Notes: a model not told the origin generated them from the sequence alone. 64,000 nt of DNA from Thereva unica (GCA_949987705.1 OX465284.1:67937470-68001469), one strand, 5' to 3'. Counted from the first letter of the stretch, positions 1 to 10,955 are shown. Numbers and translations are program-made.

Positions 1-143
1 CTGAAAGTACTGTCGCTACAGGCTTGGACCATATCTCAAATTGTAGCTCTTGATCAAGACACCTAAAACTGAGAAAATTGTCTGGAAATTCCAACCGGAA
101 GTATATTTAACGACAAAAAAGATATTTCTAATAAAGTACATAA

Positions 144-205
144 TCGGTAGCCTTGCGCTGGAATGCTACCCCAGGAACCAAGTTCAATCCTCGGCCGGCC
201 GTGGT
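144..205 (+). repeat. tRNA-like head of a degraded SINE
   Basis: The stretch starting CGGTAGCC and ending CGGCCGGCC resembles the tRNA-like head of the complete SINE at 40098-40573. It shares the segment CTACcCCAGg, a B-box-like GTTCAATCC and the CGGCCGGCC that follows it. A central part is missing and the body cannot be followed. It reads as an old, truncated copy rather than a tRNA gene. Confidence 0.4.
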
Positions 206-407
206 GAAATATATTTTTTTATTTCGGTGGAACATGTTTGAATCTATCACTAAATTATATTATTTAATAATGATACATTTATAAACATTTACTTAATTAA
301 AACTGAAAAAATATCATTTTCTTGATTTTTTATGGTCTTCCAGTCTGAAGTGTTATTCAACAAAAAGAATACCATGGAAAAGCGTAACTAGTGGCTAGTC
401 TCTAGGC

Positions 408-660
408 ACAACATCCTACTAGTTTATTTCTGGCCTCTATAGCTGCTTTGCATTCCTCGTCGTACCAATCACTGGCTCTGGCTGTGCGTTTGTAGCCTAC
501 AGTTTCCTTCGTGACATCTATCAGTTATAGTCTTCAATCTTATCCGGTTTCCCTCGACTGTATCTTCATTATTTATATTTGGACCTATCCTTTCTGCTAG
601 AGTTGCCTGATATCTCTCCAGCATGGGCTACTCCTGCAGGCGATCGACGTCGAATTTCTT
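408..660 (-). pseudogene. RTE-like non-LTR retrotransposon fragment (endonuclease/RT linker)
   Basis: Read on the minus strand, this gives KKFDVDRLQ, then LERYQATLAERIG, then ASDWYDEECKAAIEARNK. The WYDEEC...I..RN pattern is characteristic of the segment between endonuclease and reverse transcriptase in RTE-like and related LINEs. Frame changes and an in-frame stop show it is dead. Other fragments that may be of the same broad type lie at 29600-29945, 42850-43745 and 60905-61106. Family name is by motif only. Confidence 0.55.
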
Positions 661-938
661 TTGTTTGCTGTTTCATAGTAGGTGATACTACGATTTTGTT
701 AAATAGATAGTAACAAAAGGTAACAAATGTTTTATTTTAATATTTCTGATGATTTTACATTATTCTTATAGGCTAGAATTAAAAAATGAACAGGAGGCAA
801 TTTATCGCAAGCAACGAGGAAATAGGGAAGGGGGTAAAAGTTAGCCAAAGCAAGGCATGTAAAAATATTCGTTAATTATGAACAGTCCACCAACCATGAC
901 GGCCGCTGAGTGGTAAAAGGTACAAACAAATGCCGTCA

Positions 939-1779
939 CGTCACATTGCCGTGACTACGAGAATACGAAAATTGGTTTGTCACATTTTGCAATGGGTGAC
1001 GTGACTATGGGAATAGGGGTCAAAAACTCATTTAAGGTACAATAATTTTGTTACCTATTTGGTTAACACACTCCCTAGCGTTAGGGTTGACCAGGACTAA
1101 TGGGAGGCAGTACATTTGTCCCTTACACGTTGGTAAATCGTACTGAGGCCTCAATTATAATGTCTTACTACTTTTGATATGAGCGTTTAAATGTGCACCA
1201 GCACCCGCTCCAGCTCGCCAATCTCAAGCAACACATACATTATTTTAACCCTTTCAGTACATTTGTTGCATTTATGAAACAATTCTCGTCGACACTCGCA
1301 TTTAGGAAGGAGAAAAGGCAAGATGAACAAAAATTAAAAATGATAAAAAATTATCTAAGATCATGTATGAGTCACGTTTAAATCATTGCATGATATTATC
1401 GAGAGCTGGCAGAAAATATAGACTATTACCTAGTTTATAGCTACTCCAAAAATAATTCGAATTATGGATCATCCAAAAAAATTTGCCCTATAAACGAGGT
1501 AATTCGAATTATGGTTTAAACCGAAATGTTTTGGCTTAAGCCATAGTTATAAGAATGCATTTGTGGGAACCGTATTGTATTTAATACCCGTTTATACGCT
1601 AATTCGAAATTTTGACATAACTTTGGGTTAAATCGATTTAATTTTTCTGCTATAAACTAGGTATATGATGATGTCATTGACGACCTTTCCGAAAATGGAA
1701 TGGACTATTTCCATAGTTATGTCACCCTTTCGAAAATGTGACAGGCCAGTTTTCGTATTCTTATAGTCACCTGAGTGAC
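939..1779. repeat. Foldback-like inverted repeat
   Basis: An arm at 939-1016 (containing GAATACGAAAATTGGTTTGT and GGGTGACGTGACTATGGGAA) matches the reverse complement of 1703-1779 (containing GAATACGAAAACTGGCCTGT). By eye the identity is about 75-80 percent. The ~690 bp between them has no credible reading frame. The layout suits an old MITE or foldback element. No target-site duplication was found. Confidence 0.5.
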
Positions 1780-1977
1780 AATTGTCGCAAAAGTGAGAGT
1801 GTAGCATTCCCGAAGTCATTTATAGCTGCATTTCTCACGGATAATTGTCACTTTTTGTCAAGGAAAATTTTTAGGTGATGTAATAATTATTTTTAATTAA
1901 AAAGCAACGAACGGTGGGAGAACTGATTTTTTTAAATATTTTTAGTGATTTTAAATTATTCTTAAAATTTCGTCCAG

Positions 1978-2015
1978 GCCCAGAAAACATAAGAATACAC
2001 ACCCCACTCGACTTT
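1978..2015. repeat. Direct repeat flanking LINE A (left copy)
   Basis: This ~38-bp stretch (GCCCAGAAAACATAAGAATA onward to CTCGACTTT) recurs at 8721-8756 in the same orientation with a 2-base gap and about two mismatches. The two copies bracket the minus-strand LINE A insertion. They may be an unusually long target-site duplication, or a short repeat already present at the site. Confidence 0.6.
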
Positions 2016-2284
2016 ACTTAGTAGTTTAATAGTTTAATACATTTTAAAGTACACAAGATATACATCTTTTAGAGTACAAAAAAAGGAACAAAATTAAAAT
2101 TAGGATTAAAATTAAAATTAAAGTATAAGATAAAAATAATAAAAAAAGAGTAACAACAAAATTATAAAAATTCAAAAATAAGAAAATAGTAAAAATTCCA
2201 GAGCAAACAAAAAAAAATAGAAAGAAAGTAGAATTAAAATGAAGATTGAAGTTGGAATGATAGAGATAGGAGGGTCATAGATAG

Positions 2285-2702
2285 TTAGTGAGAAGAAGAA
2301 GATAGAAAAAGAAACGCATGTCTTCTAAATGTTGTGGCTGAGCTCATTCTCTGAATGTAGTTTGGAAGATTATTCCAAATTCTGAGAGTATGCACAAAGA
2401 AGGAACGACTACCGATTAGGGAAGAATGAGCAGGAATCAGGAATTTAACGGATCTCAAGGATTGCAAAGGAAAGAGGAAGTCAGAAAGGTAGCAGGGGCT
2501 TTTGGTATAAAAAACCTTATGCAAAAGAAGAAGAGCCATGAGATCGATGAATTGAAAGAGGTCACAGCCCAGTAAGGAATTTTGTACTCGCGACACATGA
2601 TCAGATCTTCTCATATAAAAAATGAACCTAATGCAATCATTAAACGCCACTCTAAGACGCTGACGGCAAGTTGAGTCGAAAGAAATATATACCAGCGAGC
2701 CG
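2285..2702 (-). pseudogene. LINE A reverse transcriptase, C-terminal part
   Basis: The minus-strand frame reads YGSLVYISFDSTCRQRLRVA and ends with RSFFVHTLRIWNNLPNYIQR, a pattern typical of the thumb/C-terminus of jockey- and CR1-like reverse transcriptases (RT...R.WN.LP). It is the direct continuation of the frame at 5879-6840. Removing 2706-5875 and one TAA copy joins PHFL to YGSL in frame. It no longer has its own start codon. Confidence 0.75.
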
Positions 2703-2705
2703 TAA

Positions 2706-2731
2706 GGGGTCATACACATATTACGTAATCA
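2706..2731. repeat. Left terminal inverted repeat of the Zator-like element
   Basis: This matches the reverse complement of 5850-5875 with a single A/G difference. It is preceded by the TAA duplication at 2703-2705. The following ~95 bp hold CCCC-rich tracts, GTAATCAAGCGTAATCAT and a palindromic TGATTACGTAATCA-type motif near 2813-2826, mirrored at the other end. Confidence 0.85.
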
Positions 2732-2914
2732 CTTTTTCGCCCATTTTTGATACCCTCCCCCCCAATGTAATCAAGCGTAATCATTTAGCTAAACCCCCCC
2801 CCCCCATTATGATTACGTAATCATTGAAATTAATTCCACTGGTGAAGCAAAACTACATTTTGCATGTATTTTTGATTATTTTTATTACATTTTTAGATTT
2901 TTTTTTTGTATTCT

Positions 2915-5506
2915 TTAATTTTCGTTTACAGCTTCAAATGGATTTTTGAGCCATTCTGTCAAATCGGCAATGATTGGAATATCTACCGTCTGGTTCATGC
3001 CCGGCTGCATAACAATGTCTTTTTCTGATTCCGATTCCGAATTTTCTTCAATGACGAGGACTTCGCTATTACGTCGTGCAGTTATACGCACAATTTCTTT
3101 CCGAGTGTCATTCAAATCATAGGGTCCTTTCTTGTGAACTTTTGAGCGCTGCTTGACAGACTTTTGTGAAGCAAAGTACAAACCACAAATTTTGCAAATG
3201 CGTTTCTGCAATTGAGTTGCCATGGATGGACAAAACAGATCATAAGGAACCTTAAAACGAAACAATTATTAATGCAACTATTTCAAATTATGTAATTTTC
3301 CAAATAGTATTTAATAAATTATACCTGTAAATACTTCTTGTCTTCATTCAGTGGCAAATCGAGAGCTCTACGAGTCACAAGGTCGAGAAAGTGGCTTTTA
3401 TCATCATTTCCAACAATCAAATCATCAGCAGTCTGAGTGACACGTACAGGTGGTGGGAAAAATCGTTCTGGCAGGATTTTCAGTAGACCACTTCTGAACT
3501 TTCCGCAACATTTTTCAGAACGGCATTTCACGATTTGAAGGAAATATTGACTCTCGCGAACATGGTTTTCATACCAGTAAGGATCTGTTTCTTGCAGCTC
3601 TTTCTCTGCTTCGTTGGGAAGCACGTATTGTGCGGTCACAGGGTATTCGTCAATGTGCATTTCGTTCCAGATTGTAGCTAACACTTCTCCCGCGTTTTGG
3701 AAATTTTTCTCTTCCAAAACAGCATCTACAGTTTTCCCTTGATCATTCAAGTGGCTACCGTATTTGTCGTGTGGAAGAATCAAACCCGCTAATGCGCGAC
3801 TCAACGGAGCCATCCTTCTTTCGACTCGGTTGTATGCGCTCCTTCCTGGTGCATTTGTCGCAATGAAAATTGCATCAAGATTATAGTTTTTGAAATGTTC
3901 AATAGCATAGTAAATAACTTTGGAATATCTTGGATTCTCATCTGGTCCACCATCAGATGTCATAATAACAACTGGTTTGACTTCTCCTAAGTGTTAAAAT
4001 CTTTTGCATGACTAGCTGCAGTCGAAGAACAATGTTTTCCACTCCTAATCGCAACGTAAGTGGGACCTGAATAGCCAACAGCCTTAGGATTTCCAATTTC
4101 TTCAGGATTTACAGTCACGCCCCCGTAAACTGATGGGATTAATTTATGCTTTGGGGCAATCACCCAATCATGATCCGGGAGCTTGACTTTATACTCCACG
4201 TGCATCAGGAGCGCAGCTTGTTTATTAGCTGCTGTGAGACCAATTGGTACTCTCGCTTTGTCGTCTTGCGAAAGAAAAAAAACTTGCTTCGGACCGAGAA
4301 CTGCAGCCAAACCTTCCAAGTATTTAATTGACGCAGTCGCAAAACGACTATCAATATGATGACGATGTTGCTCTGTTTGTGCACGAATGAGTTTTACAGG
4401 AACGGTTCTAATATGTCGTTGTCCTTCGATGGTTCTCGAATTTTTTGGAAGCAAACGTAGATACGTTGAAGTCCTGTAGAACAGTAATTAATTTAAAAAT
4501 CAAAGAATTGTAGTAATTAAATGAAGATATTTTAATCTGTTATATCAATTATCATTTATATGAATCATGAAATTTAGATGTTAAACGAGAAATAAAGACG
4601 TCGTACCTGCTCAAAATGAAACCTTGAGTTTCGAGCTCTTGGTGAAGATCTGATAAAGTTCTAACACTCCTCACAATATTGCTGCGTCTTCGTTCATCAG
4701 CAGCACTCCCAAACATGGCAATATCCATGATAACTTTATGGAGAAAGGGCTGATCTTCTTCGATTGAGGGTCTTCCAGCCGATGGATGCTTCTTCACAAA
4801 TTTTTGAGCTTCCGGGATTTCCTCAACAAGGGCAGACATTTTGGATTTCTTTATATCACGAAATTTTCGCTGCGCTTCAGCGATTTGTTTTTTGCGTTTG
4901 AGGCTCTTCTGCTCCTGTTCCAAAGCTCTTCTACTCTTTTCAAGCTCCAATCTGACTTCTTCGGATGGCATAGAATTCAAAGCATCATTCAATGCAGACA
5001 CTTGTTTTGTCAAAGAAATAATATTTTCTTCCGCCTTTTTTTGTGCAGGTTTAGCGAAGAGCTTTTTTGGAACATTGACGTCACTGCCTGATTCGGGTAA
5101 ATCGTCTACGATCGCTGCGTTAGGATAATTTTTAGCAGAATCATCACTGTCCTTTGTCTCCACAATCGAATCATCTTTTTCCGCAGTATTTATACTACCC
5201 TTTTTCTAGAAAAAAGGCATAAAAAATTTAGAAAAATATAGTCCGAAATATACATATTAGTTTCCTTTACCTTTTGTGTCGTCAAAAAAAATAACGTGTT
5301 TTTGGCTTTCCTTTGGGCACAATATTGTTCGTATGACGAAATTAAATGCTGAATATACTTTTCGAACTCGCCAGGATTTTTTTTTCCTCTTTTCCCGTTT
5401 TCCATAACAATGTCACTTCTTTTTGACACACATTCCCTTTTTTTTCGGGGAATCGTGCTTGATAAGACTTAAAAAACGATTGAAAGAGAACATCCCGCTT
5501 GGCCAT
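2915..5506 (-). pseudogene. Zator-like transposase gene (4 exons, two frameshifts)
   Basis: Exons on the minus strand are 5506-5271, 5205-4607, 4473-3325 and 3250-2915. The introns (5270-5206, 4606-4474, 3324-3251) all have GT-AG ends and rejoin the frame cleanly (for example TTQK/KKGS, LSR/TSTYL, KKYLQ/VPYD). The start MAKRDVLFQSFFKSYQARF is an ATG at 5506. Likely catalytic residues are in FLSQDDKARVP (first D), VVIMTSDGGPDENPRY (second D) and NRVERRMAPLS (E). The C-terminal exon carries CKICGLYF...KVHKK, a damaged C2H2 finger. One base is missing in an A9 run at 5377-5385, and a second one-base slip lies near 3987-3998. Otherwise the ~750-residue protein is continuous. Confidence 0.65.
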
Positions 5507-5849
5507 TGTTTTTGTTCGATTAACAAAGTCTTAAATATAAAATCGTCACAACATAAACACTTGATCAAAACGTAGGTTTGTACTGACTAGGGACCCGAGG
5601 TTTTTAAAGTCTCGGATCTCGAGACGTGTCGAGCTAAATATTCCGGGAATTTCGAGACATTCGAGACATTTTAGGTTTTTAAAGGGAATTTAGAAAGAAA
5701 ATCATTATTTGGAACATTTGCGCGCGAAATTTAAAAAAAAAATCAGTAAAGAAACGCTTTTAGATTGATTACGTAATCATATGCCAAGGACCCCCTCACC
5801 CCAAGTAATCAAGCGTAATCATATTCTTGACAACCCCCCACCCCTTTGA

Positions 5850-5875
5850 TGATTACGTAATATGTGTACGACCCC
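5850..5875. repeat. Right terminal inverted repeat of the Zator-like element
   Basis: The sequence TGATTACGTAATATGTGTAC through GACCCC is the inverted partner of 2706-2731 and is followed by TAA at 5876-5878. Just inside it (5766-5850) lie TGATTACGTAATCA, AAGTAATCAAGCGTAATCAT and a CCCCCACCCC tract. These are the same building blocks as at the left end. Confidence 0.85.
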
Positions 5876-5878
5876 TAA

Positions 5879-6840
5879 AGGAAATGAGGAACAACAAGAG
5901 ATTTAATAAGTTTGGCTCGAATGGGCAAAGATAACAGACTGCCATGTAACCATAGTTTACGAAGTGTGCCATAGATCTTAGAGAGCAGCAATGAGACATG
6001 ATTGCAGCAGGAGAGTTTGGAATTAACAACAATACCCAGGTTTTTGGCATAGTCAACGATTGGAAGGGGAACATTATTAAGTAGAAGAGGAGAGAAACCA
6101 TGGGGGGACAGTAAGCGACGACTAAGGAAAATTACTTGTGATTTAACTGGATTTAATTTAAGAAAATTATTCGAACTCCATTCGTTTATTCGAGATAAGG
6201 TGCAATTAAGTTCAAACACACAATTTTCAATTTGATTAATATGACAAGAGGTGTATAGCTGGAGATCATCAGCATATAAATGATAAGAGCAGCGACGGAT
6301 TACAGAAGGAAGATCATTAATATAAAGGGAGAACAGCAAAGGACCAAGAACCGAGCCCTGAGGGACACCTGCAGGCACACTTAGGAAAGAAGAAGTAACA
6401 TTATTATGCCGAACACACTGAGATCTATTAGAGAGAAGTGAAGAGAGAAGGCGAACAGAAGAAGAGGAAAAGTGATACCGTTGACTAAGTTTATGAAGGA
6501 GATGCGAGTGAACTACAGAGTCGAAGGCTTTGGAGAAGTCAAGAAGAACTAATATAGCAATGTCACCTCTGTCAAGGGCAGAACGAAGATCAGTTGTAAC
6601 CTTCAATATAGCAGTTTGACAACTGTGCGATTTGCGGAAGCCGGATTGGAATTTAGAAAGGAAATTATTAGAATCAAGATATCGCAAGACTTGAGTAGAT
6701 ACAATTTTTTCAAAAACTTTAGCGAGAAAGGGTAGAATACTAATAGGGCGAAAGTCTGACAAATTAACGGGGGAGGACTTCTTAGGAATGGGAGTAACTA
6801 TTGCTTTTTTCCAAATCAAAGGAACTTGGGAGGTTGTCAA
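5879..6840 (-). pseudogene. LINE A reverse transcriptase, main domain
   Basis: The frame contains the ordered RT motifs WKKAIVTPIPKK, DFRPISILPFLAKVFEKIV, FQSGFRKSHSC, LLDFSKAFDSVVH, AGVPQGSVLGPLLFSLYIND and YHLYADDLQLYTS. The catalytic DD pair is intact in YADD. The polymerase would act in target-primed reverse transcription in the nucleus. The frame ends where the Zator-like element interrupts it (…VVPHFL). It overlaps the preceding linker frame by four bases in a different phase, so a frameshift separates them. Confidence 0.9.
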
Positions 6841-7427
6841 GCAAAAATTAAAAATATGCGTGATAGCATCAACGATTGAAGGGGAGAGGATTTTTTAAGA
6901 AAACGAGGAGAAATACCATCATAGCCAACGCTATTGGACGAAATGGAAAGCAAAATGCCAAGTACATCAAGTGAGTCAACACAGTAGAAATTAAAACCAT
7001 CAAAACTTAGAGAATTGGAAGAAGGAACAAAGGAAGTGGAAGATAGTGGGAAATTCGGAGGAGATTGAACGAAAGATGCATTGAGTGAATTTACATCAAC
7101 ATCAAATGAGTTAAGCTCAGAGCTATGAATGCCTTGCGACCGAAGATTAGACCAAAGTTGCTTAGGGGACAAAGCAGGATCAAGCTTACGTGAGTAAAAT
7201 TCACGCTTGGCCGATTTGACTTTTCTATTGATTAAGTTACGAAGATTTTTGTACTCACTGAGGTAGCTCGGGATCCTAGTTCTGCGATAGCGTCTGTACA
7301 AAAACTCACGCTCAGCAATCAATTTGCGGATTTCATAAGAGAACCAGGGACAGTTAGAAGATTTACAACGTCTTCTCGTAACTAAAGGAACACATTGATT
7401 AAATAGGGATTGGATGAAAGAATTCAA
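6837..7427 (-). pseudogene. LINE A linker between endonuclease and reverse transcriptase
   Basis: The frame reads NSFIQSLFNQCVPLVTRRR, CPWFSYEIRKLIAEREFLYR and AKREFYSRKLDPALSPKQLW. This is the usual basic linker of jockey/CR1-type ORF2 (…PWF...I..L...R...) leading to the RT entry segment SVGYDGISPRFLKK. It is separated from the endonuclease frame by a shift near 7515 and a TAG near 7440, and from the RT by another shift near 6840. Confidence 0.8.
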
Positions 7428-8275
7428 GAGATCAACCTAGGTTGTATTATAGATATCAGCCCAAGGTAAAGACGAAATAATTTCAGAAAGGCGAGTAAGA
7501 TTGATATTTTTGAAATCCGGTATGAAAAGAAGTTAGGCAGGGAGGGAGGGCGAAAGGTAAAACGAAGGGAGAGGAAGAGAATGTCATGATCAAGATAGCT
7601 GGGAGGAGAGATTTGGTTGTGTTTTAACACTAAATTGGTGGATGTAGCAGAAAGAACATCGAGGACCGATGGATTATGACAGTTCAAGAAAGTGGGCATT
7701 TGATTTAGAATACGAAGATTCAATGACCCCAAAAAGTATTTGAGTGTATTCGCACGTTCATTGACCCTCAACAGATCAACGTTAAAATCGCCAGCAACAA
7801 TTATGTTGTCATAATGACGGGAGAGACTAGACACGAGATCGAAGAAATTAGTAGCAACATCAGGAGAAAATACATTAGGTGGGCAGTAAACACTCACAAT
7901 AACACATTTGTCGTACGGTGATTTTATTTCCACTGCAATGAATTCAAATTGTGAGCCAATGGACTGGCCTACTACCTTCGAGGAGAGAGAGGAGGTGACG
8001 TATATTGCAACACCACCCCCAGTACGCCCCACACGATCATTTCGATGCATGCAAAAAGAAGGCAAGGAAGCAAAGGTAGTAGGGATATCTGGTTTCAGCC
8101 ACGTCTCATTGACTACAATGGCATGCAGTTTTGTATTATTAAACAGGTACCTCAGTTCATCCATTTTATTTCTCAGGCTTCTTGCATTCATGGAACATAT
8201 ATTCAGCCCTGAGGAGGAAGAGCAGAGGATATTCAGTAGCCTTCCTTCAGTGTGCACTGTATCAGAGAAATTCAT
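7424..8275 (-). pseudogene. LINE A apurinic-like endonuclease domain
   Basis: The frame starts with an ATG at 8275 and carries the APE-type endonuclease motifs in order: NICSMNARSLRNKMDEL, VNETWL, RTGGGVAIYV, VSVYCPP, IIVAGDFNVDLL and, at the end of the domain, YLDHDILF. The last motif is normally SDH, and here the S is replaced by L. The enzyme would nick the target DNA to prime reverse transcription. The last ~40 residues are out of frame because of a slip near 7515. Confidence 0.85.
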
Positions 8276-8279
8276 TGAT

Positions 8280-8720
8280 ATATAATGAGCAACTGAGCCA
8301 CATAAACAGAATCATAAACGCAGGAAAAGAATAAAGTTCATAAGGAGAAAGATGAAGCATCAGAAGAAAAGAGAAAGATATAGAAAGAAGATAAGACGAA
8401 ACTCTTAAGGCTAACATAACAAAAGAGATATAAAAACAAAAATATATATATATGTATATAAAAAAGAGAAAAAAAGAAATTAAAATCAAATTATATAAAA
8501 AAAAAAAAAAAAAAAAACAAAAAGAAGAAATTAAAGAGAAAAAAAAATAATAATAATAATAAAGCAATAAAGGAAATAAAAACAAAAAGCAATTCCACTC
8601 TACGCTATACGCTCAGCTCCATGAAGACAGCAGGCAGTTACAAGACTTTGCATTAGAAGGGGAGTTAGGGGGTATCGAGGGGGTCTAATGGATTGTTGGT
8701 TGTCTTCTTCGATCTTAGAC
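8280..8720. other. Low-complexity 5' region of LINE A
   Basis: The plus strand here is purine-rich, with an A run of about 20 bases near 8498-8517, a TAATAATAATAA stretch and (AT)n. No gag-like ORF with zinc knuckles is visible on the minus strand. It may be the decayed 5' UTR of LINE A or pre-existing DNA. Confidence 0.4.
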
Positions 8721-8756
8721 GCCCAGAAAACAGGAATACACACACCACTCGACTTT
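8721..8756. repeat. Direct repeat flanking LINE A (right copy)
   Basis: This is the right-hand partner of 1978-2015, reading GCCCAGAAAACAGGAATACA onward to CTCGACTTT. Confidence 0.6.
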
Positions 8757-8904
8757 GTATGAGAATTGACATTTTAAACCCCAGAAGGGGGTGTATGGGG
8801 GTGGTTACGGGCTAGTTAAAAGTTTTTTATGGTCATATTCGGTTTCAACGACCCCAAAAACGGGGGTAGGGGAATGTACCCGCTGGGTCTTCAAATTATT
8901 TTTT

Positions 8905-9125
8905 TTATGTGCCTGGTGTTACCATCAAAACGAAAGTACGCTTTTACCGATCGTTGATCCTTCCGATTCTTCTTTATATATCGGAAACGTGGACACTGCT
9001 CAAACCGGATGTCAACAAGCTTGAATTCCAAATGCGATGCTTGAAGCAGATTCTCGGTGTCTCACTACGCGATCGCCTTCGAAGCGAGACAGTTAGTCAA
9101 AGATGGGATCAACGGGGGAGACCGT
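8905..9125 (+). pseudogene. LINE fragment, C-terminal part of an endonuclease-reverse transcriptase
   Basis: The frame reads TKVRFYRSLILPILLYISET, then WTLLKPDVNKLE and MRCLKQILGVSLRDRLRSE. This resembles the post-RT region of many insect LINE proteins (…YRSLVLP.LLYG.E.W.L…MRCLR.ILG…). It is a short isolated relic with no upstream RT. Confidence 0.6.
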
Positions 9126-9765
9126 CCCACAGACTGGAGAAATCAGAAGAAAACCTGGGTAAAGAATATCATATTATATCAGAATATAAGACCTAAAGAA
9201 TCAGTCACCGAGGCTTGAGACATCGCCAAAAACAGGAACTGCAGTTTGGTTTCAAAAATGCTGCCTTCAATGAGTGCAAGTTTTTACTACGAAATATCAA
9301 TCCAAAAAACTGAGGAGCCCCATTTGCCATACCAAAAGTCTTTTCCATCGCGTAAGGCTTTAAATGATAGATTTTGTTTCTTCTTTAGAGCAACCGACTA
9401 CTCCTCTGATGATAGCTTTATAGATTCATAAATCTTCAATGAAATATTGAACTTCCCCGTATCAAAGTCTCTTGTCGTCATTGCAAATTTCGTTATGGTG
9501 TAAATTTAGCCGGCGAACATTCATATACCGAGAGGTTCCACCTCCGCCGAGATTGATGAGAATTTCATTACTGCGCCCATCCACAGTCAACTAACCTTCT
9601 AGCAGATATCGCTAATGTCTTCGGCTTATCCTCTACAGTTTATATAGCAATGCATAAGCAAACCTCGTCTGTTCGGGGCCAATCATACTCTGCTTCTGGA
9701 TTTTGCTATTGCGTTGATTCCGCTTGTTTCTTTAATTCCGCAAAGTTCTCCCTTTTAGACCGACC
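9126..9765. other. No recognisable gene
   Basis: Short frames occur but none shows a domain, and I saw no repeat structure except the hairpin that begins near 9720-9770. Confidence 0.4.
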
Positions 9766-9769
9766 GACG

Positions 9770-9905
9770 TTCAACTTTTATTCAACTTCAACACTTTTTT
9801 CTCCTTCGTTCGCATGTAACTTGCAAAAGGGATAATTTTACACCTTTCAGAATTGCATGCGAGCGAAAGAGAAAAAAGTATTGAAGTTCAACGAAAAGTT
9901 GAAGG
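9770..9905. repeat. Inverted repeat, MITE-like
   Basis: The arm GTTCAACTTTTATTCAACTT...CTTTTTTCTCCTTCGTTCGC matches the reverse complement of 9853-9905 (GCGAGCGAAAGAGAAAAAAG...GAAAAGTTGAA). The spacer is about 30 bp. Weaker pairing continues outward to about 9720 and 9945. It explains the short open frames on both strands. No TSD was found. Confidence 0.5.
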
Positions 9906-10489
9906 TGTTGAATCGGCCATTGCTGAATTTTGCGGTAAAGAAGAATTAACACGCAAGTCGTTCACTGTCGTCGCCTTGTTGTCAGCTTCCCGACTAGCAT
10001 TTGAGGAAGTGCAGAACCCTATGAGGCTAGCCCCACTGCTTCAGAGTGCACTTTCACGTTGACTTTGGGATATAAATCTGGCTTACTAACAAAGACGAAA
10101 ACTTTATATTTTTAAACGCGAGTGCCATTTTTTCAAGTGGTCCCCAACTGAGCACTGATCCTTTCTAATGCTGCTTGATCACCGCAATCCAACTAGAACC
10201 GATGTATCAACCATGCTAAATGACAACTTTCAGAGCAACTAACATAATTGCTAAGCAAGGCAACAACAGAAACGAAAGGGCATACCTCACTTCAGTATCG
10301 CAGATCTTTCTTTGTGTGGTGCTGTTGAGGAATCTAAGGGGAAAGCTTTCTTTCAGCACGCCCGTTATTTGCCACATGGAGCCGACACACTGCATGATAC
10401 ATGTCCTCTTTAAATGCTGGTCAGGTACTTGATTACAGTCTGAAGGTCTGAAAAGATTCTTATATTGACATCTTTAAAGCCTTTCTCAG

Positions 10490-10955
10490 GCCCTACTCTA
10501 GCCCAGCGCAAATCTCAATGAAATGTATTTCAATGTGGAAAATACCTACACATTGAAATCGAGATCTTGGAATTGGGTCCTGTATGTTCCATCTTTGACC
10601 TGTCCAAAAACTGGTGAAGATTCTCAGAACCGATCGGGAGAACAATCGTCCTGAACTTCCTTTCCGCAGTTCACCAAGCATATGGTCGGTATGTTTAGGA
10701 TACCGTTAAGAAACTCCATATAATTCAATAAAATCTGAAGTCTTCAGGCGGCGGATTTCCATATGAATCCATCTAACTGTGGGACAGGTACGCAAAGCTC
10801 CAGTAATGGAGAGCTAAGCAAGTCGTTCCAATCTGTTGCTCTTGAGAATCCCTGACCTGTATAATTTTTGACCACCAGACTAAAGCGGCATAGGTGACAA
10901 CAGGTTTAATGATCGTATTGTACATCCAGTAGACCATTGTGGTGCTAGACTCCAT
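10490..10955 (-). pseudogene. LINE D-family fragment (I/LOA-like, after RT)
   Basis: The minus strand reads WMYNTIIKPVVTYAALVWW, a signature of the region between RT and RNase H in I/LOA-like LINEs. Further downstream the DNA runs parallel to 61320-61800: both have CTCCATTAC, then ATGGAAATCCGCC, then TTGGTGAACTGCG. The two are fragments of one family. Several stops and frameshifts are present. Confidence 0.6.

Larger units (their letters stand above)
2706..5875 (-). mobile_element. Zator-like DNA transposon inserted in LINE A
   Basis: A 3170-bp element. Its ends are 26-bp inverted repeats starting GGGGTC(A/G)TACACATATTACG, with one mismatch. It is flanked by TAA on both sides (2703-2705 and 5876-5878), and removing it restores the LINE A frame exactly. 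It encodes one intron-containing transposase on the minus strand. The 3-bp TSD, G-rich terminus and a transposase with SDGG and NRVERRMAPLS motifs point to the Zator superfamily, whose DDE domain is related to the ISAZ013-type (Transposase_36) family. The superfamily is inferred from motif likeness. PIF/Harbinger also gives 3-bp TAA duplications, but the protein does not look like a Harbinger transposase. Confidence 0.7.
2016..8720 (-). mobile_element. LINE A: non-LTR retrotransposon split by a Zator-like element
   Basis: A jockey/CR1-like non-LTR retrotransposon reads on the minus strand: endonuclease (8275-7424), linker (7427-6837), reverse transcriptase (6840-5879), then the C-terminus (2702-2285) beyond an inserted DNA transposon. 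No ORF1/gag-like gene is recognisable in the low-complexity DNA at 8280-8720, so the copy is probably 5'-truncated or decayed. The 3' region (2016-2284) is A-rich on the plus strand without a clean poly(A) tail. The 38-bp direct repeats sit at its edges. A second copy of the same family lies at 18560-22568. Confidence 0.75.

Noticed and set aside
4786..5128. Plus-strand frames of ~100 residues
   Set aside because: Shadows of exon 2 of the minus-strand Zator-like transposase.
1978..8756. LTR retrotransposon, because of direct repeats around a reverse transcriptase
   Set aside because: The repeats are only ~38 bp. The protein has an APE-type endonuclease and LINE-type RT with no protease, integrase or primer-binding site.
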